Part shown: one piece after another, positions 14,201 to 26,200 of the stretch
Layout of the letters: the number at the start of each line of letters is the position of its first letter
Position numbering within the stretch: position 1 is the first letter of the stretch
Source of the DNA: Chloromonas sp. AAM2
Lineage: Eukaryota > Chlorophyta > Chlorophyceae > Chlamydomonadales > Chlamydomonadaceae
Direction of reading: 5' to 3'
DNA: 29,245 nt
NCBI GenBank assembly: GCA_004335635.1
Contig: QAXH01001406.1
Span: forward strand, 1 to 29,245
The notes under the pieces: generated by a model
The model's database searches: none
Told to the model about the DNA's origin: nothing
Seen by the model: the letters and a program-made list of their open reading frames with translations, nothing else
Translations under genes and position numbers: made by a program

Positions 14201-17200
14201 GCATGCAGCGATACAGACATGGACATGGGGACTTGCTCTTGACGTGGGCTGACGAGACAGCCTTTGATGATTCCATGTGGTATACCACTTGATAAAGATG
14301 CAGTTCAGGGCCCTGGTCAGCGTTGACACACATACAACACAGACAGAGGAGTACGGCGTAGCACAACAGTTTGAGCAATTCAAAGAAGCCAGTTAGCATC
14401 AAAGGTCAAAGGAATACCATAATTTCACTCGGGATTCGTAACACTGCATTTTGTAAACTGCTGACGTACAGTTTTATATTGAGTTTGTAAAGGCAGAATG
14501 TGCAGATAGATATCAATTCGTAGAAGGTTGGACTCCGTTGAGCTAGGCCATAGCTTCAAAAGGTGCTTTGCAATTGTTGGAAGAACAATTACTGGTCTCA
14601 AAAGCCGGAAAATCGACTATAAGTTTTGCACATGCATGTGCATTTCACTTCAAGCTCGTTCGTATTTCTCAAAGTTCAAATGTGCAAAGCGCAATATCGT
14701 AAACGCGGTTACGAACGTTTGTTACGAATCCCGAGTGAGAATACGGCAGTCAGGCTGCGCTGACAACTCCGGCCATAACCGAAACCCACCATTAAAGTGC
14801 ACGTGAGGATCATTTGGAGGCTACAAAACAGTCATTTTCACTCACTTGCACACGTGCATGTGACGCTGCATTGATCACCCTCTGCTGTGCTGCAGGGTCA
14901 TTGAGGTCCAAGCTTGCTGACGCCAGGCCAGACATCGCCTCTGGGCTTCCTAAGATGCCTGCAGGCTGCTCCGGCTCCTGAAGCCTGGACATCAGACCCC
15001 TCCACTGCTGCTGCTGCTGTTGCTGGTTGTTGTCGCCTAGGCCTGTCAGGCCCGGGCTGCTGGCTCCCTTGTCTAGCCCTGCTGCACTCATCAGGCCAGG
15101 CTGGCCGCCCAGTGTGTGTTTCATGGCTGCCAGGGAGGCCTGCATGTTGACCAGCTCGCCCCAAACAAGGGAGAACACATGGTCACGTGTCTGCACCTGC
15201 AACCGCATGAAACAGACATATTTCAGCACATGCCAGGCAGGTGCATGACCCAGATGCCATTAGGAGCACCATGCTTGTGCGACAATGCAATTGATTGCCA
15301 ATCCAGCAGAAGTGCACCGGCTGTAACACCCTGCCTGTGGAATTCTGCACATCAAAACCAACATCATGTCAAAGAGCAGGCAAACTCACTTACTTACCAG
15401 CAAAACAACCCGCAGAGCAAAACATGATCCCTCACAGACCAACACCAAACCTCTTACAACCCAACATCATCAAAGACAATGCCTGCTGGAACACACTGCA
15501 GTAAACCATGTTATGAGTTTGCACCACTACAATACACTGCTTACTACATTACCCTGGGTGACGTGTTGGCCTGGCATCATCACTCCAACATATAACACGA
15601 GCGTGCATGCTTCTAACGGTGTCACCTTGTGTTGCAGATCCGGCACCACCGTGTTTGCCTGCGCTGCCGCCTGTGAGAGCCCCTGGTGCTCCGACTGCAG
15701 CTGAGTCAGGGCCGCATGGGTGGTGGACAGCTCGTGGCTCACGTGCTCGAGCTGAGCACGAGTGGCCTGAAGGGTGTACAACATGCAACGAACAGCAGCG
15801 TTTGGTGCCTGTTGAATCTGGGCCTGGTTGGTATTGGTGTTGAGTGAACTTGAAGTGTGCCAGTTGCAGCCCTGTCACCCAAGGCTATGAGTAACCACCC
15901 AACCTTCTGCTCAATCACCCGTTCCTTTGTGATGGCCATCATCAGGCCAAAAAAAAAGACGTTTGCCAGTTCTGAGACAAACGTGCCGGGTTCATGTGGT
16001 GACTGTTCGTGCGCCCTGATGTATTGTGCGGGTGGTGTTTGTCAGAGGCTGTGTGCCGTGGGCACCCGATTGGTATACTTTGTGTGGCTTGGCCTTAGGA
16101 CCTGTGAAAGTGCCGACGCAACCCGTGCGTCTCACGGGTTTACTGAACTGTCTTCAACTGCGATGCAGAATCTCTGGGCGCAGCGGGCCAAGGGCGGCAG
16201 TGGACCAAGGCGTGCCTACTGCAACCGCTGTTCGGCTGAGCAGAACAAGTTGGTCACCAAGGAGGAGTGCTGCGTGAGCCATGAACCTTACCCGCCAAGC
16301 AAAGAAGGCCAACGGCAGAAGACAGCCAACGCCCGAGCGGTGGACAGGCTGGTGGAGCAGCAGGCTGTGTAACGCATGGTCTGCTTGTGACGTATCCTCT
16401 TCAGAGACTGGCAGCCCACCCCAGGCAGGGCGTGATTGTCTAGATAGACTGGTCAAGAGGCAGTGTGCGTGAGTCCAGTCAGTTTAGTGAGTTGACTGAG
16501 TCCAACCAGTTGTGCACTGGCCTGTGTGCACTGGTATTCTTAAAGTACTACTTCCCCACAGAATCAGCCACCTCACCACTGGGACACATGGAACTGTCCC
16601 AGAACCGGCACACTTCTTTTTTCAGTTTTGGCAAAGCTGTGTAACTATCCAGACACCTGCTTACCGTCAGCTCCGCTTCACACTCGTTGAGCTGAGCTCT
16701 GAGGTCTGACGCCTCAGCCTGCAGGTATCCAGCCTGTTGAGCCCGCAGGCTGGCAGACAACTCCTCAACATGCACCGCCTGTAGCAGAGTGTGCACACAG
16801 CCGTGTCATTTTTCAAGGGCTCGGCACTTCAGTCATACCAGGCCATGGTGTGCAGACAGTTGTGGGTTGCAATAAGGAAGCAAAAGTTGTCCGGTGCAGT
16901 GTCAAAGGTTCGGCACTATTACATCATTATGTGCAGGCGTTGCAATGGGGGAGTGGAATGATGAGCCGGCTGGCAGTACGATGCTTGGCGTACTGTGAGA
17001 GTGTGGGCGTGGTCGAAGATCTGTCAACCTGGATCTACAGGCAACAAGGCCGGAGTATAATGGAATATGTGAACTGTGTGGGAGCGGGTGGTCACGCCTG
17101 GGGGTAGTGCAAGCCCAGGTGCAACCTGCCAGGGCGCGCTGCAAGCAGCGACACCCCNNNNNNNNNNNNNNNNNNNNNNNNNNNNNNNNNNNNNNNNACC

Positions 17201-20200
17201 CTCGTTCGTATGTTACAACGAACAGAACAGAAACTACACTTGATCTTAGCCAAAAGGCCGAGAAAGGTATGCTGTCACACCTGCGCTTCGTATTTACTTG
17301 TGCCATCCCAACCCGACACCCCTGCTTGGCGCGATGGTGGGTTTGATGGCGAACCGCACCCCGTCCCTGCTGCCAGCACAGCCAGCTTCGCAGACGCAAG
17401 CGGGAGATAGCAGGCAGAAAGCAGAAGGCCACAGAGAAAAGCAGGCGGAAGCCAACCGCCCAACTGACTTCCATTCTGAACAAGGCAACCAGCTTCTACA
17501 GATGATTTCTGGACAAGGCCACCATCGCTTGTGTTATCCGACGTGAACGCTTTTTTTTCACCTTGCTTGCAGCTGTCTGCAGCTGTCCCCGCAGCTGCAC
17601 CAGCGTTTGCTGCGCGTTGTCCTGCTCCGTTGCCTGTTTGCGCACCGACGAGAGGAGCGTCCGGAGCACCGGACCCCATCGCGCTGCTTGTGTTAGTTGG
17701 GATCGCTCAGGCGCCAGCAGCATCACATCCGATCGCTCAGCTCGCATCTCTCGCCACAGCCAGGATGCATGTACTTCCAGATCTCTCTCGAATTCTGCAT
17801 GAAGCATGATCAGCTTTGCAGAACTGTGCACTTTGCTCATTCACTTCGTGTCAGGAAGGAAGGTGCTTGCATGCAGCATTAGGTCGCCTTCTCCCAGCCA
17901 GTCTTCACACGCCAGTGGTTCATGCATGTCCTGATCGGGTTATCGCACAAGCTAGGCCCATCCATGGACTAGCACAAGACATGGGTTTGCAAGCATGCGT
18001 GAGTCGTGCAAGTGAAACTCACTGCATGTATCCCCTCAGTAGTTGCACATATCAGATGCACCAAGCAGCCAGAGTCACCATGCAGCATGATCAGTCCACA
18101 CCCTGTCTGCCTGGTGAACGGTGCATGCGGCACAAAAGCGGCCCTTGCCAAAGGTAGGCAGAAGGAAGATTGCCTTGACGGCACACCCACCACGTAGCAT
18201 GGCTTCAACGTCCAGAAGGTCGCGAGCAGCTGTGCTCTCAAGACGTTTCTGCTGCTCAACCGTCTGCTCCAGCTTGGTGATCTGAATCGCCAAGGTCCAG
18301 CAGCAGGAGCAGAGGATTGGATCAGGCAGGGTCCATGACAGGGTGGGGCATGGATCATGCTTGAGCCGGGCAGGGTCCATGACAGGGTGGGGCATGAATC
18401 ATGCTTGAGTCGGGCAGGGTCCACATGCAACCTCCTCCATCTAAAAGTAGACAGCTTGTCAGGCCACTGGTGACGAGCAAATTAGAGGTTATGCATTGGC
18501 AATCGTCAGCAAGCTTTCTTAATGCCATTACTGCAACAGGGCTTTGTGCTACCTTTGCAACAGGCCTTGGCATAATACCTACTGACTTGGCACTACAGCA
18601 CGCATCTCCAGCGCAGCTGGTCGGACTCATCCAGGACCAAGCAATCTACGAATAAGAACTCGATCGCAAGGGTTGTCCAGCCACGCCACCCTGCCGCGCA
18701 CACCATGGTCGTGCCGTGCAGCAGACCGGCACGGGCCTGGTGCACTCGGCCATAACACATGCAAATGGGGGTGCCTGGCCAGTCCCACGTCGTTCAACTC
18801 ATCCCGGTATAAGTTTATTGCTGGCCGACAAATAGCGCCCACCTGTTCTTTGAGCAGACCTAATTGTGACGTAGTCGTGTTGAGGTTGGCCTGCAGCGCC
18901 GCCGCCCTGTCCTCGGCCGCTCTGGCCCGGCCCTGCTCCGCCTGTAAAGACGCGCGCCCCTCGAGCTCAGCCTGCTGCCGCGCCGTGCGGGCCGATGCCA
19001 GTTCAGTGCCTAGCTGCTGAAGGGACTCGTCAGAACGCCACTTGTCATCCTGCACGCAAAAGCAACCACACCGTTGGGGCCGCTGTCAAAATGGTGGGTC
19101 AGGCAGGCACAATGTATGGCACTTAGTGGTGATGATGATATCAACGGAGCGTGGATGCAGTTGATCGAAAAATACCACCCTATGAAGGCCATCGCTTTTA
19201 CGACGTGGCTGTAAGAAAGGTTAAGAATTACAGAAGTAACAAATCAATATTACAAGCTCCGTTCAAAAACTTTCCGGCACCTGCAGTTTGCTCCTCTCTG
19301 CCCTTGCCGCGTCCAGCAGCTGCTTGGCCTCTGCCAGCTGCTCACTGAGGGATGCATGCTGCTGCTGCGCCACTGCGGACTGGACCTGGTGCCGCTCAGC
19401 CTCAGCCTGAACCAAGGCACACAGAGCGGTTAGCCTGAACCAAGGCACACAGAGTGGTTAGCCTGGTAATGGCTTTCTTTCATGCACTGCAAGAAAGGGA
19501 AGGACAAACGACACAAAGAACCCTATGTATACAGTACTGCAAAGTCACCGATTCGTCATACGGGTTCGGATTCGATTCGGATTCGGGCTGGGAATCAGTC
19601 AAATTCGGTCAAATACGGTGGTCACAAAAAACGGTTCAGCGGTTTTCACAAGTTTTTCTGCGTCTGCCCTGACTTGGATGGGCCGAAGGAGGTTCTTCGC
19701 TTCCGCTGGCGCGCCTGTGCATGCTTTGACGTCACCCGGAATACCAAGGATGTGCTGGCGGATGCGTGTGGCACCCACGCTGTGCCCTCATGTGTGCAGT
19801 ATTTGCATTTAGATCTAGGGTCGCCAAGCCCTGACTCGTCGAGAATTTCGACGCAAGACCACTCAGGGGACTCCCGCTTGGGCGCCATATTACAGTAAAC
19901 AGTAGGGAAGCGATAGAAGCTGCAGAAGAGCCCCGGAACGGGCTAGGTTTTTTCCACCGAATATCGCACCGAATTCACCGAATCCCAAATTGAAAATGCC
20001 CAAAATACGGGATTCGCCGTATTTGGAAAACTAGCCGACCGAATCGGTGACCTTGCAGTACTGTATATATACATTGATTACATGAGGGGAGCATATGCAC
20101 CGAGCGCGAATGCTAGCTCTCTATGATTATATGAAAGCCTAAAATCTAGCAAGGCCCAGTCTTGCGTCCGAGTTCTCCTCCTGCCGGTGCTCACAAACCT

Positions 20201-23200
20201 TGATCTGTTCATTTAAGAGCACACAGGGGACTGATGTCAATCAGCACAGAATTGCCCACTGAGTTCGGATACACCAACCAACCTTTAGCTGCCCCAGCTG
20301 CGTCTCCAGTGTTCTCCTGACGCCCCCTTCCCGCTCACACTCCGCCACCGCCTCCGTGGCGCGACGCTTGAGACGGGCGGTCTCCTCAGTCAGGGACTGA
20401 ACCTGGGAACAGCGGGTCATGGTATGCACTTTGTAATCACATGCGACCGGCCCTCCTATCCTGTGCTCAAACGTATCCACACAATGTTTGTGTGGTGCCC
20501 TGGCAAACTCAAACAACCTGATTCAGCTTTGCTTAGGCTTAGCTAGGAATGCAGCCATAGTTTCACGGCACCAGCGGATTCATCGACCACAACACAAGCG
20601 CAACTCGGCCACTTCAACTCTTGAATTCAACCCACTGACCTGGGCCTGTAGCCTGTCCACCGCACCCTGCAGCTGCATCTCAGCCTTCTCCCTGCCCGCC
20701 CTGGCCTCGGCGAGCTCCCTCCTGCAGTCAGCCAACTGCAGCGTTGCGCCGTCCAAGGCCGCCTGGCGTGAAGACACCTTGTCCCGCAGAACGGCGACAT
20801 CGCGCTCCAGGCTGGACTCGCGAGCCTGCCACTCGAGCTCCTGAAGGCAAACACGCGGGCAGGCAAGCACGCAATGAGTTTGGCAGTTGCACACGGACCC
20901 GTCTGCTCGTGTAATCCACAGTCAGGGTTGCACGGTGGTGTGAATTCAAAGGAACACTGTTCAGACATGACTGGAAAACACCATGGAACAATGAGAGGAG
21001 TGAGAGGAAACTGCAACTGTGTTGCAAAGCAGGCGCATGTTTGACACCCTGCCATTCCCAGCACATGTGATAGCTGCGGAGCATCTTGGTAATGCAATGC
21101 CGCACCTTGGTTGCTGACAGTGACACCTCGCCCAGCCTCTGTATCTCGTGCGTGAACGCGCTGCGCTCCTCCTCCAATCTCGCCATCTGGGAGCGTGCGC
21201 TCTCCAGCTGCTGCTGAAGACCCACTATCACACGCTCCAACACGGCAGTGCCCGTGCTGCTGGAAGGGCCGGCTTCAACCATGGCTTGCGACTGCAGAGT
21301 AGGCATGCGGGGCCAGGATGGCCGAGGCGATGGCGTGAGCATTGGCTTCAAAACCCGGTCAGCGCAGCACGGGCGTGTCACTGACCAACGTGTGCTCAGT
21401 GCGCAGGCCTCCCTGGTGTGATCTCATGCCAGCGTGTGCTCAGTGCGCAGCCCTCCCTGGTGTGATCTCATGCCAGCGTGCGCTCAGTGCGCAGCCCTCC
21501 CTAGTGTGATCTCACTGCGCGTTGAAGCTGGTTCCAATGCCCACCTGCGCTGCTCTGGCTGCCCCCACGGTGTACAGGAACTCTAGCCTGGCCTCCGCTT
21601 GCCCGCCCGCCTGTCCCAGCTTGAGCGCCCTCAGCACCTCCAAGTAGGCAGATAGCAGCTCTTGATGACCAACCTTAAATTAAACAAGCAATACGGGGCA
21701 GAGTGTATGTACTAAGAGCGTTCACAAGGTGAACCAGGGTCATTACAAAGTTGCTTGATTAATACGGCTCCTCTGGCCAAAAGTGAGGTTGGGGTCGGCA
21801 ACAATACGTGTGCACCACCCCCAAGATAACTGATGATTTTATTGCAGAATAGTCCCTCAACCCTTGAGCACTTCCAGGCAGACCGATAGCCGCTCCCGGT
21901 GCCCTACCTTGGACAGGGACAGGGGGGCGGCCAGCGGCAGGTCGGGCAAGTGCGCATTGGCGTCCCTGCAGGAAGGACATGTGCCGTCACAGTCATCGCA
22001 GCCGTACATAGGCTGTTAGGGGGTGAGGGGGTCAGACCCCACCTTCTGACCAAAAGAGAGTTATAGGTCGGCAAAAAAAAGAGTGCCTACCTCCTGTGGT
22101 CGTTCGTGTACAGAGATTGAGGGCACACACACAACTGGGACCGATATACACAGCGAGAGAGAGGAAGGCCATCGTCCAAACGGAACCCTATGAGCCATGA
22201 TGAACCATTCAGACTCGACGCAATTCAGGTCGTGCTTCTCTAAGTCTTAATCAATTGCCTTCCACATGGTTGCCTTCCACATGGTTGCCATTACCTGGCC
22301 TTGACAGCAGACGTCAGTATGCCGTTCTAGCGCTGAGCTACACTGTTTGCGGCATCGGCTTCAGTGCGCAGCCTACTTGGCACTGTGACTGACTGCATTG
22401 GTCTCTGATGCCTTGCCTGCAGGTGTGCCTTGCTGTGCCGCGCATCACGCCCGATCAAAGTTCAAAACGACAGCTCCTAAGCGGGACAAACCTTGCCACT
22501 TACCTGGCTGTCTATTCTATTCCTTCTGCTATCACCTGGTTACAGAAGGGCTGTGAGGATGAGACTGGGCAGTCTGTGGCTGTGCTGTTGGAGCAACACT
22601 GTATGACACAGGGGATTGCCTTCCAAAAGAGATCGGCCCCCCACGTTGCGATGACGAGCCTGTATGCATTGCGGTGCTGAACGTCTGCTGGGCGGGCGTG
22701 GCGGTGCGGCTGTCCCAAGCCGGGGCGGGTGCGGCCGGGGGCTCAAAGGCAAAGGTGGCTTCTGCTGGTGTGGGCTGGGCGGCGGAGGTCGAGAAGGAAA
22801 TGGTGCTGCAGGGTCGAGAAAACGCACAGTATTCACGTCACTGGCTATAATTTCTGCTGCCTCAGCACAGACAAGAGCTGTAGAATGAGCCCTTGTGCAC
22901 GTAATTCTTGGCCGTTTTCTGGGTGCAGCAAGGAGAAATCGAGAGACAAAGGTACGAGCTTCACATCAACCATGCTCCTTCATAAAGATCTGATGGGATC
23001 ACATTGATAAACTGTGTGTGGTTGATTTCCAACTCTGCTGACCTAAGCCTGGGTTGCGGCCACTGTTTCAACATCGCCACTATGTGCCATTTCGTCTATC
23101 GCGCATACAGCAAGTCAAAGGCGGCCACAGTTGTCACTCTGCAGCAGCCATCAAGCAGGAAGTCAACGAGAAGGAAACGATCAGGCAGCAAACAGATCCC

Positions 23201-26200
23201 TTCCCTTGGCCTGTGACCAGCAGCTGACCTGGGTGGCCGGCGTGCTAAAAACACATCAAGGCAGAGCTTCTAAAACATTTGGCCAGTGACCAGCACTCCA
23301 CCTGTGTGACTGGCGTGACACATTGGAAGAGTTGGGCGTGGCTGCCTGGACCGGGAAGGAGGGCGGGCGGATGGACGGCCGGACGGGCGCTGGAGAGACG
23401 GTGTTGCGATTTGATCTGCAGAGATGAGGGGTTGCACAATGTGGGTGTGCAACCCAAGGTGGGTGTGCAATCAACAAGACATGGGCAGCTTATCGTGCTA
23501 CACGGCAATGAAGACCGCCCTTCGTTGCCGTGTCTTCAATGAAGGCAACACAGGTTCATCTCAGCCTTGGGTCAGCCTTGGGCAGAAGTCATTGGTCGCC
23601 CAGGATCTATCGACAGCAACCACTCCAAAAATGCGCCAGGTGAAGATGAGGACATGTCATAGCTGACTTGTTGCAGATTCGAAATGCTATATTTAGCACA
23701 CAAACAAACAAACAAACAAACAAACAAACAAACAAATCGGCGAGCAGAGAAACAAAGGAACACATAGACTGATTTGTCTGCGGTTATGCTGGCTGGTCTG
23801 CGGTACCGTGGGTTTAACCATGTCATGATGGAAAAACGAACCTGTGTTTGCCAGTTCTGGGACAGTCATTGTGGGATGTGACCGAGATGTTGATGATGTG
23901 TGGTGACCTGGTCATGACTGGTGTTGTGTCAGACTGGAAAGTAGTGTGGTGCAACATGTTGGTAGACGTGCACACATGGGACTGCACAGGGGCGGTGACA
24001 GCAGGTGAGGTGTGTTGCTTGTCCTTGGTGGGGGCCGGGAGGGGCATACATGCAATGGATGCAAACACATCAACTTCCACCAACCTCTGTGGTGAATTGT
24101 TGGGCCTCAACCCCACAGTGCCCCACTCCCACGACGCCGTGACAACCACACCCTCCCTCGCCCCCGCCGGCCGCAGCTTGCTGACATAACCCAGCGTGGC
24201 CAGGGTGTCCGGGGCCGCCTGGGGGCCGGGAGAAACTGTCCCAACCACCAGTAACTGATCAGCACGTGCCAACGGGTGCTGCAGCCAGCGTGTGAGGCTG
24301 CTGTCGCGCCAGGGCACTCTGTGTGGGCTGCGGCTTCCCTCCGCCCACCCACCACCACCGCCTGTGATGGCCAAGCAAAACGTGCTTCTTGCTCATATGC
24401 GTAGTTAATGTAAGCCCAACTGTTCCACTTGTGGGACGCCACATGGACCCGCGCACACACCTGAGCAAGCTCACTTGCATGTGCACGTGCACGCGTGCAC
24501 GCACGCACCCACCAACGCACCCACTGATGCGCGCACAAGCGTGCACACACACACACACACACGCACACGCACACGCACACACAGAAAGTCAAACACACAC
24601 ACACAGAAAGTCAAACACACACCTGCCGCCAACCGGCCGCCAATCCCGCCACTCAAGCCCACCGTGCCTGGCTGCCTGAGAGCTGCCAGGACTGCGCTGA
24701 GGCTGCTGTAGCTGAGGGCTAAGTTGCGGCTAAGGGTGGCCTCTGGGGCGCAAGGCTTGCCCAAGGCGTCCCGGGCGTCCGGAGCCAACAACTCTACAAA
24801 ACTGCAGTCGAACCAACACGGGCAGTGTTGCATTACAAAGTTAAGCTCACTTCATCTGCAGTGAATGACGACCAGTCTTGATGGCAAGCACGTTCAAACG
24901 CTCGCTTGGTCTTAGGTTTGCAACAGAACTGCGGTGGAAGCACCCACAATAGCAGTAAGAGCTCTTAGGTGTCTCCAAACTGAACAACAGGTTGCATGTA
25001 TGCACTGCATGCCGCCAGTGTTGCTGGCAACTCTGCCACCGCTGGAAATTCGATCATCGTTCTGTAATGACACGCTAGCTAGGCCTTGGAATTCAAGCCT
25101 AATCACTAGTGCGCTGTCCACTGCGCCATGGGCAGCCCTGCAGATGCCATGCAATGATGGGGTTGGTCGGTCTAACAGGCTGCGTAGTCTTCCTCTATCT
25201 CGGGTAGACCACTAGTGAGTAACTAATCATCAGCCAATGCCACCTCGTCGCTTCAGCATCCCAGCATGGTCTGGACTAGCCACCAGCTAGCTCCCTGACA
25301 CGCGCCTACCTGATGCTGCACGATAGCTGCTCTCCTGTGGCCGTCTGCCCTGTGAGCTGGACAGTCACGCACACGTGCATGGGCCGCGGAAAACGGGTCA
25401 CGGACTGCCGGGCGACTGACAGGACCTGCACAGGAGCACAAAGTCATCGCTGGCCCTGAGCAGACCAGTGTACAGGCAAAGACGTTGATGAAGATCCTTT
25501 CTGCCTATGACCTAGTGGTGATCTGGATTTTTTGAAATGCATGGCGTCATCAGACTCAGTTGGCTAGGACATGCTGTCAGTATGCCAGACAACTCTGGCT
25601 TTGAATGCTTGCAATTTTACCACCTGCCATGCAAGCATGGCAAGTTGGAAGCAAACGTCATGCGGGCAAGGTTGATGTTGGTGAGCCAGCAGCCACCTGA
25701 CCGACAGGTAGTGGCTGGCTTAATCAGGAAGTCAACTGCACCCCATATTTTTCAATCCCCCAGGCCTGGCTGTCACTGTTCATTTGCAGCCGCCCTTCCC
25801 CCTTCAAAGCCACCCCCTCCAGCCCAACGCACCTTGTACATATCCTCGGGTGTCCCTAGCTGTTGTCGAGTCATCTTGCCCCAGGCCGTGGCCGATGATG
25901 AGTCCTTGAGGGATGCAGGGGCGGAGGGGGAGGTGAGCAGGTCGACCAGCGAGGCGTCAGGGCCGGCGGATAGACCTGAGGATAGGAAATAAACAAGTGA
26001 AGAAACCAGACCAGTGAGGCAGAGCCGGCAAGCTGCCAGTGCTCCAGCTCCTGCACTCATTTGAGCAGGGGATAAACAGAGGGAATCAACACTTCAGGAA
26101 TTTCTACCCCTTGAGCAAAATCGAGCGGTCACAAGACTGAAGGTTGCCCGCTGAACACAGACAGACCTGACGACAGGCAGTCAACAGAGCAATTGATGCG

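Larger units (their letters stand above)
11720..21965 (-). other. Coiled-coil stalk, exons 10-27 of the kinesin-like gene
   Basis: Exons on the minus strand: 21965-21908, 21673-21545, 21291-21106, 20840-20640, 20402-20283, 19406-19281, 19049-18843, 18281-18191, 17794-17562, 16778-16665, 15766-15626, 15196-14846, 14194-14051, 13697-13611, 13384-13265, 12916-12743, 12427-12311 and 11899-11720. Most begin right after CAG and are phase 0, so each is a module of 29-69 residues. They are rich in Ala, Glu, Gln, Arg and Leu with heptad-like spacing, for example VIVGLQQQLESARSQMARLE and LRAELQSAQAERRKAVEQ. Exon 21 (15196-14846) differs: it holds a Gly/Pro-rich insert and a seven-Gln run (15007-15027). 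Such repeats of short phase-0 coiled-coil exons suggest growth by exon duplication. Confidence 0.8.

Noticed and set aside
15905..15935. Possible tiny kinesin exon reading ERVIEQK on the minus strand
   Set aside because: It has a plausible AAG|GTTGGG donor and a weak acceptor next to the transposon T run, but exons 19 and 20 already join in phase 0 without it.
23697..23738. Regular short repeat considered as a CRISPR-like array
   Set aside because: It is a plain (AAAC)n microsatellite with no spacers.
24225..24250. CTGTCCCA match suggesting another TIR-family end
   Set aside because: It lies in the coding sequence of exon 7 (VVGTVSPGP), and the match stops after about 10 bases.
24107..24604. 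165-codon minus-strand ORF with a long Cys-Val repeat
   Set aside because: It is the shadow of the CA microsatellite and of the true kinesin exon 7 in another frame.
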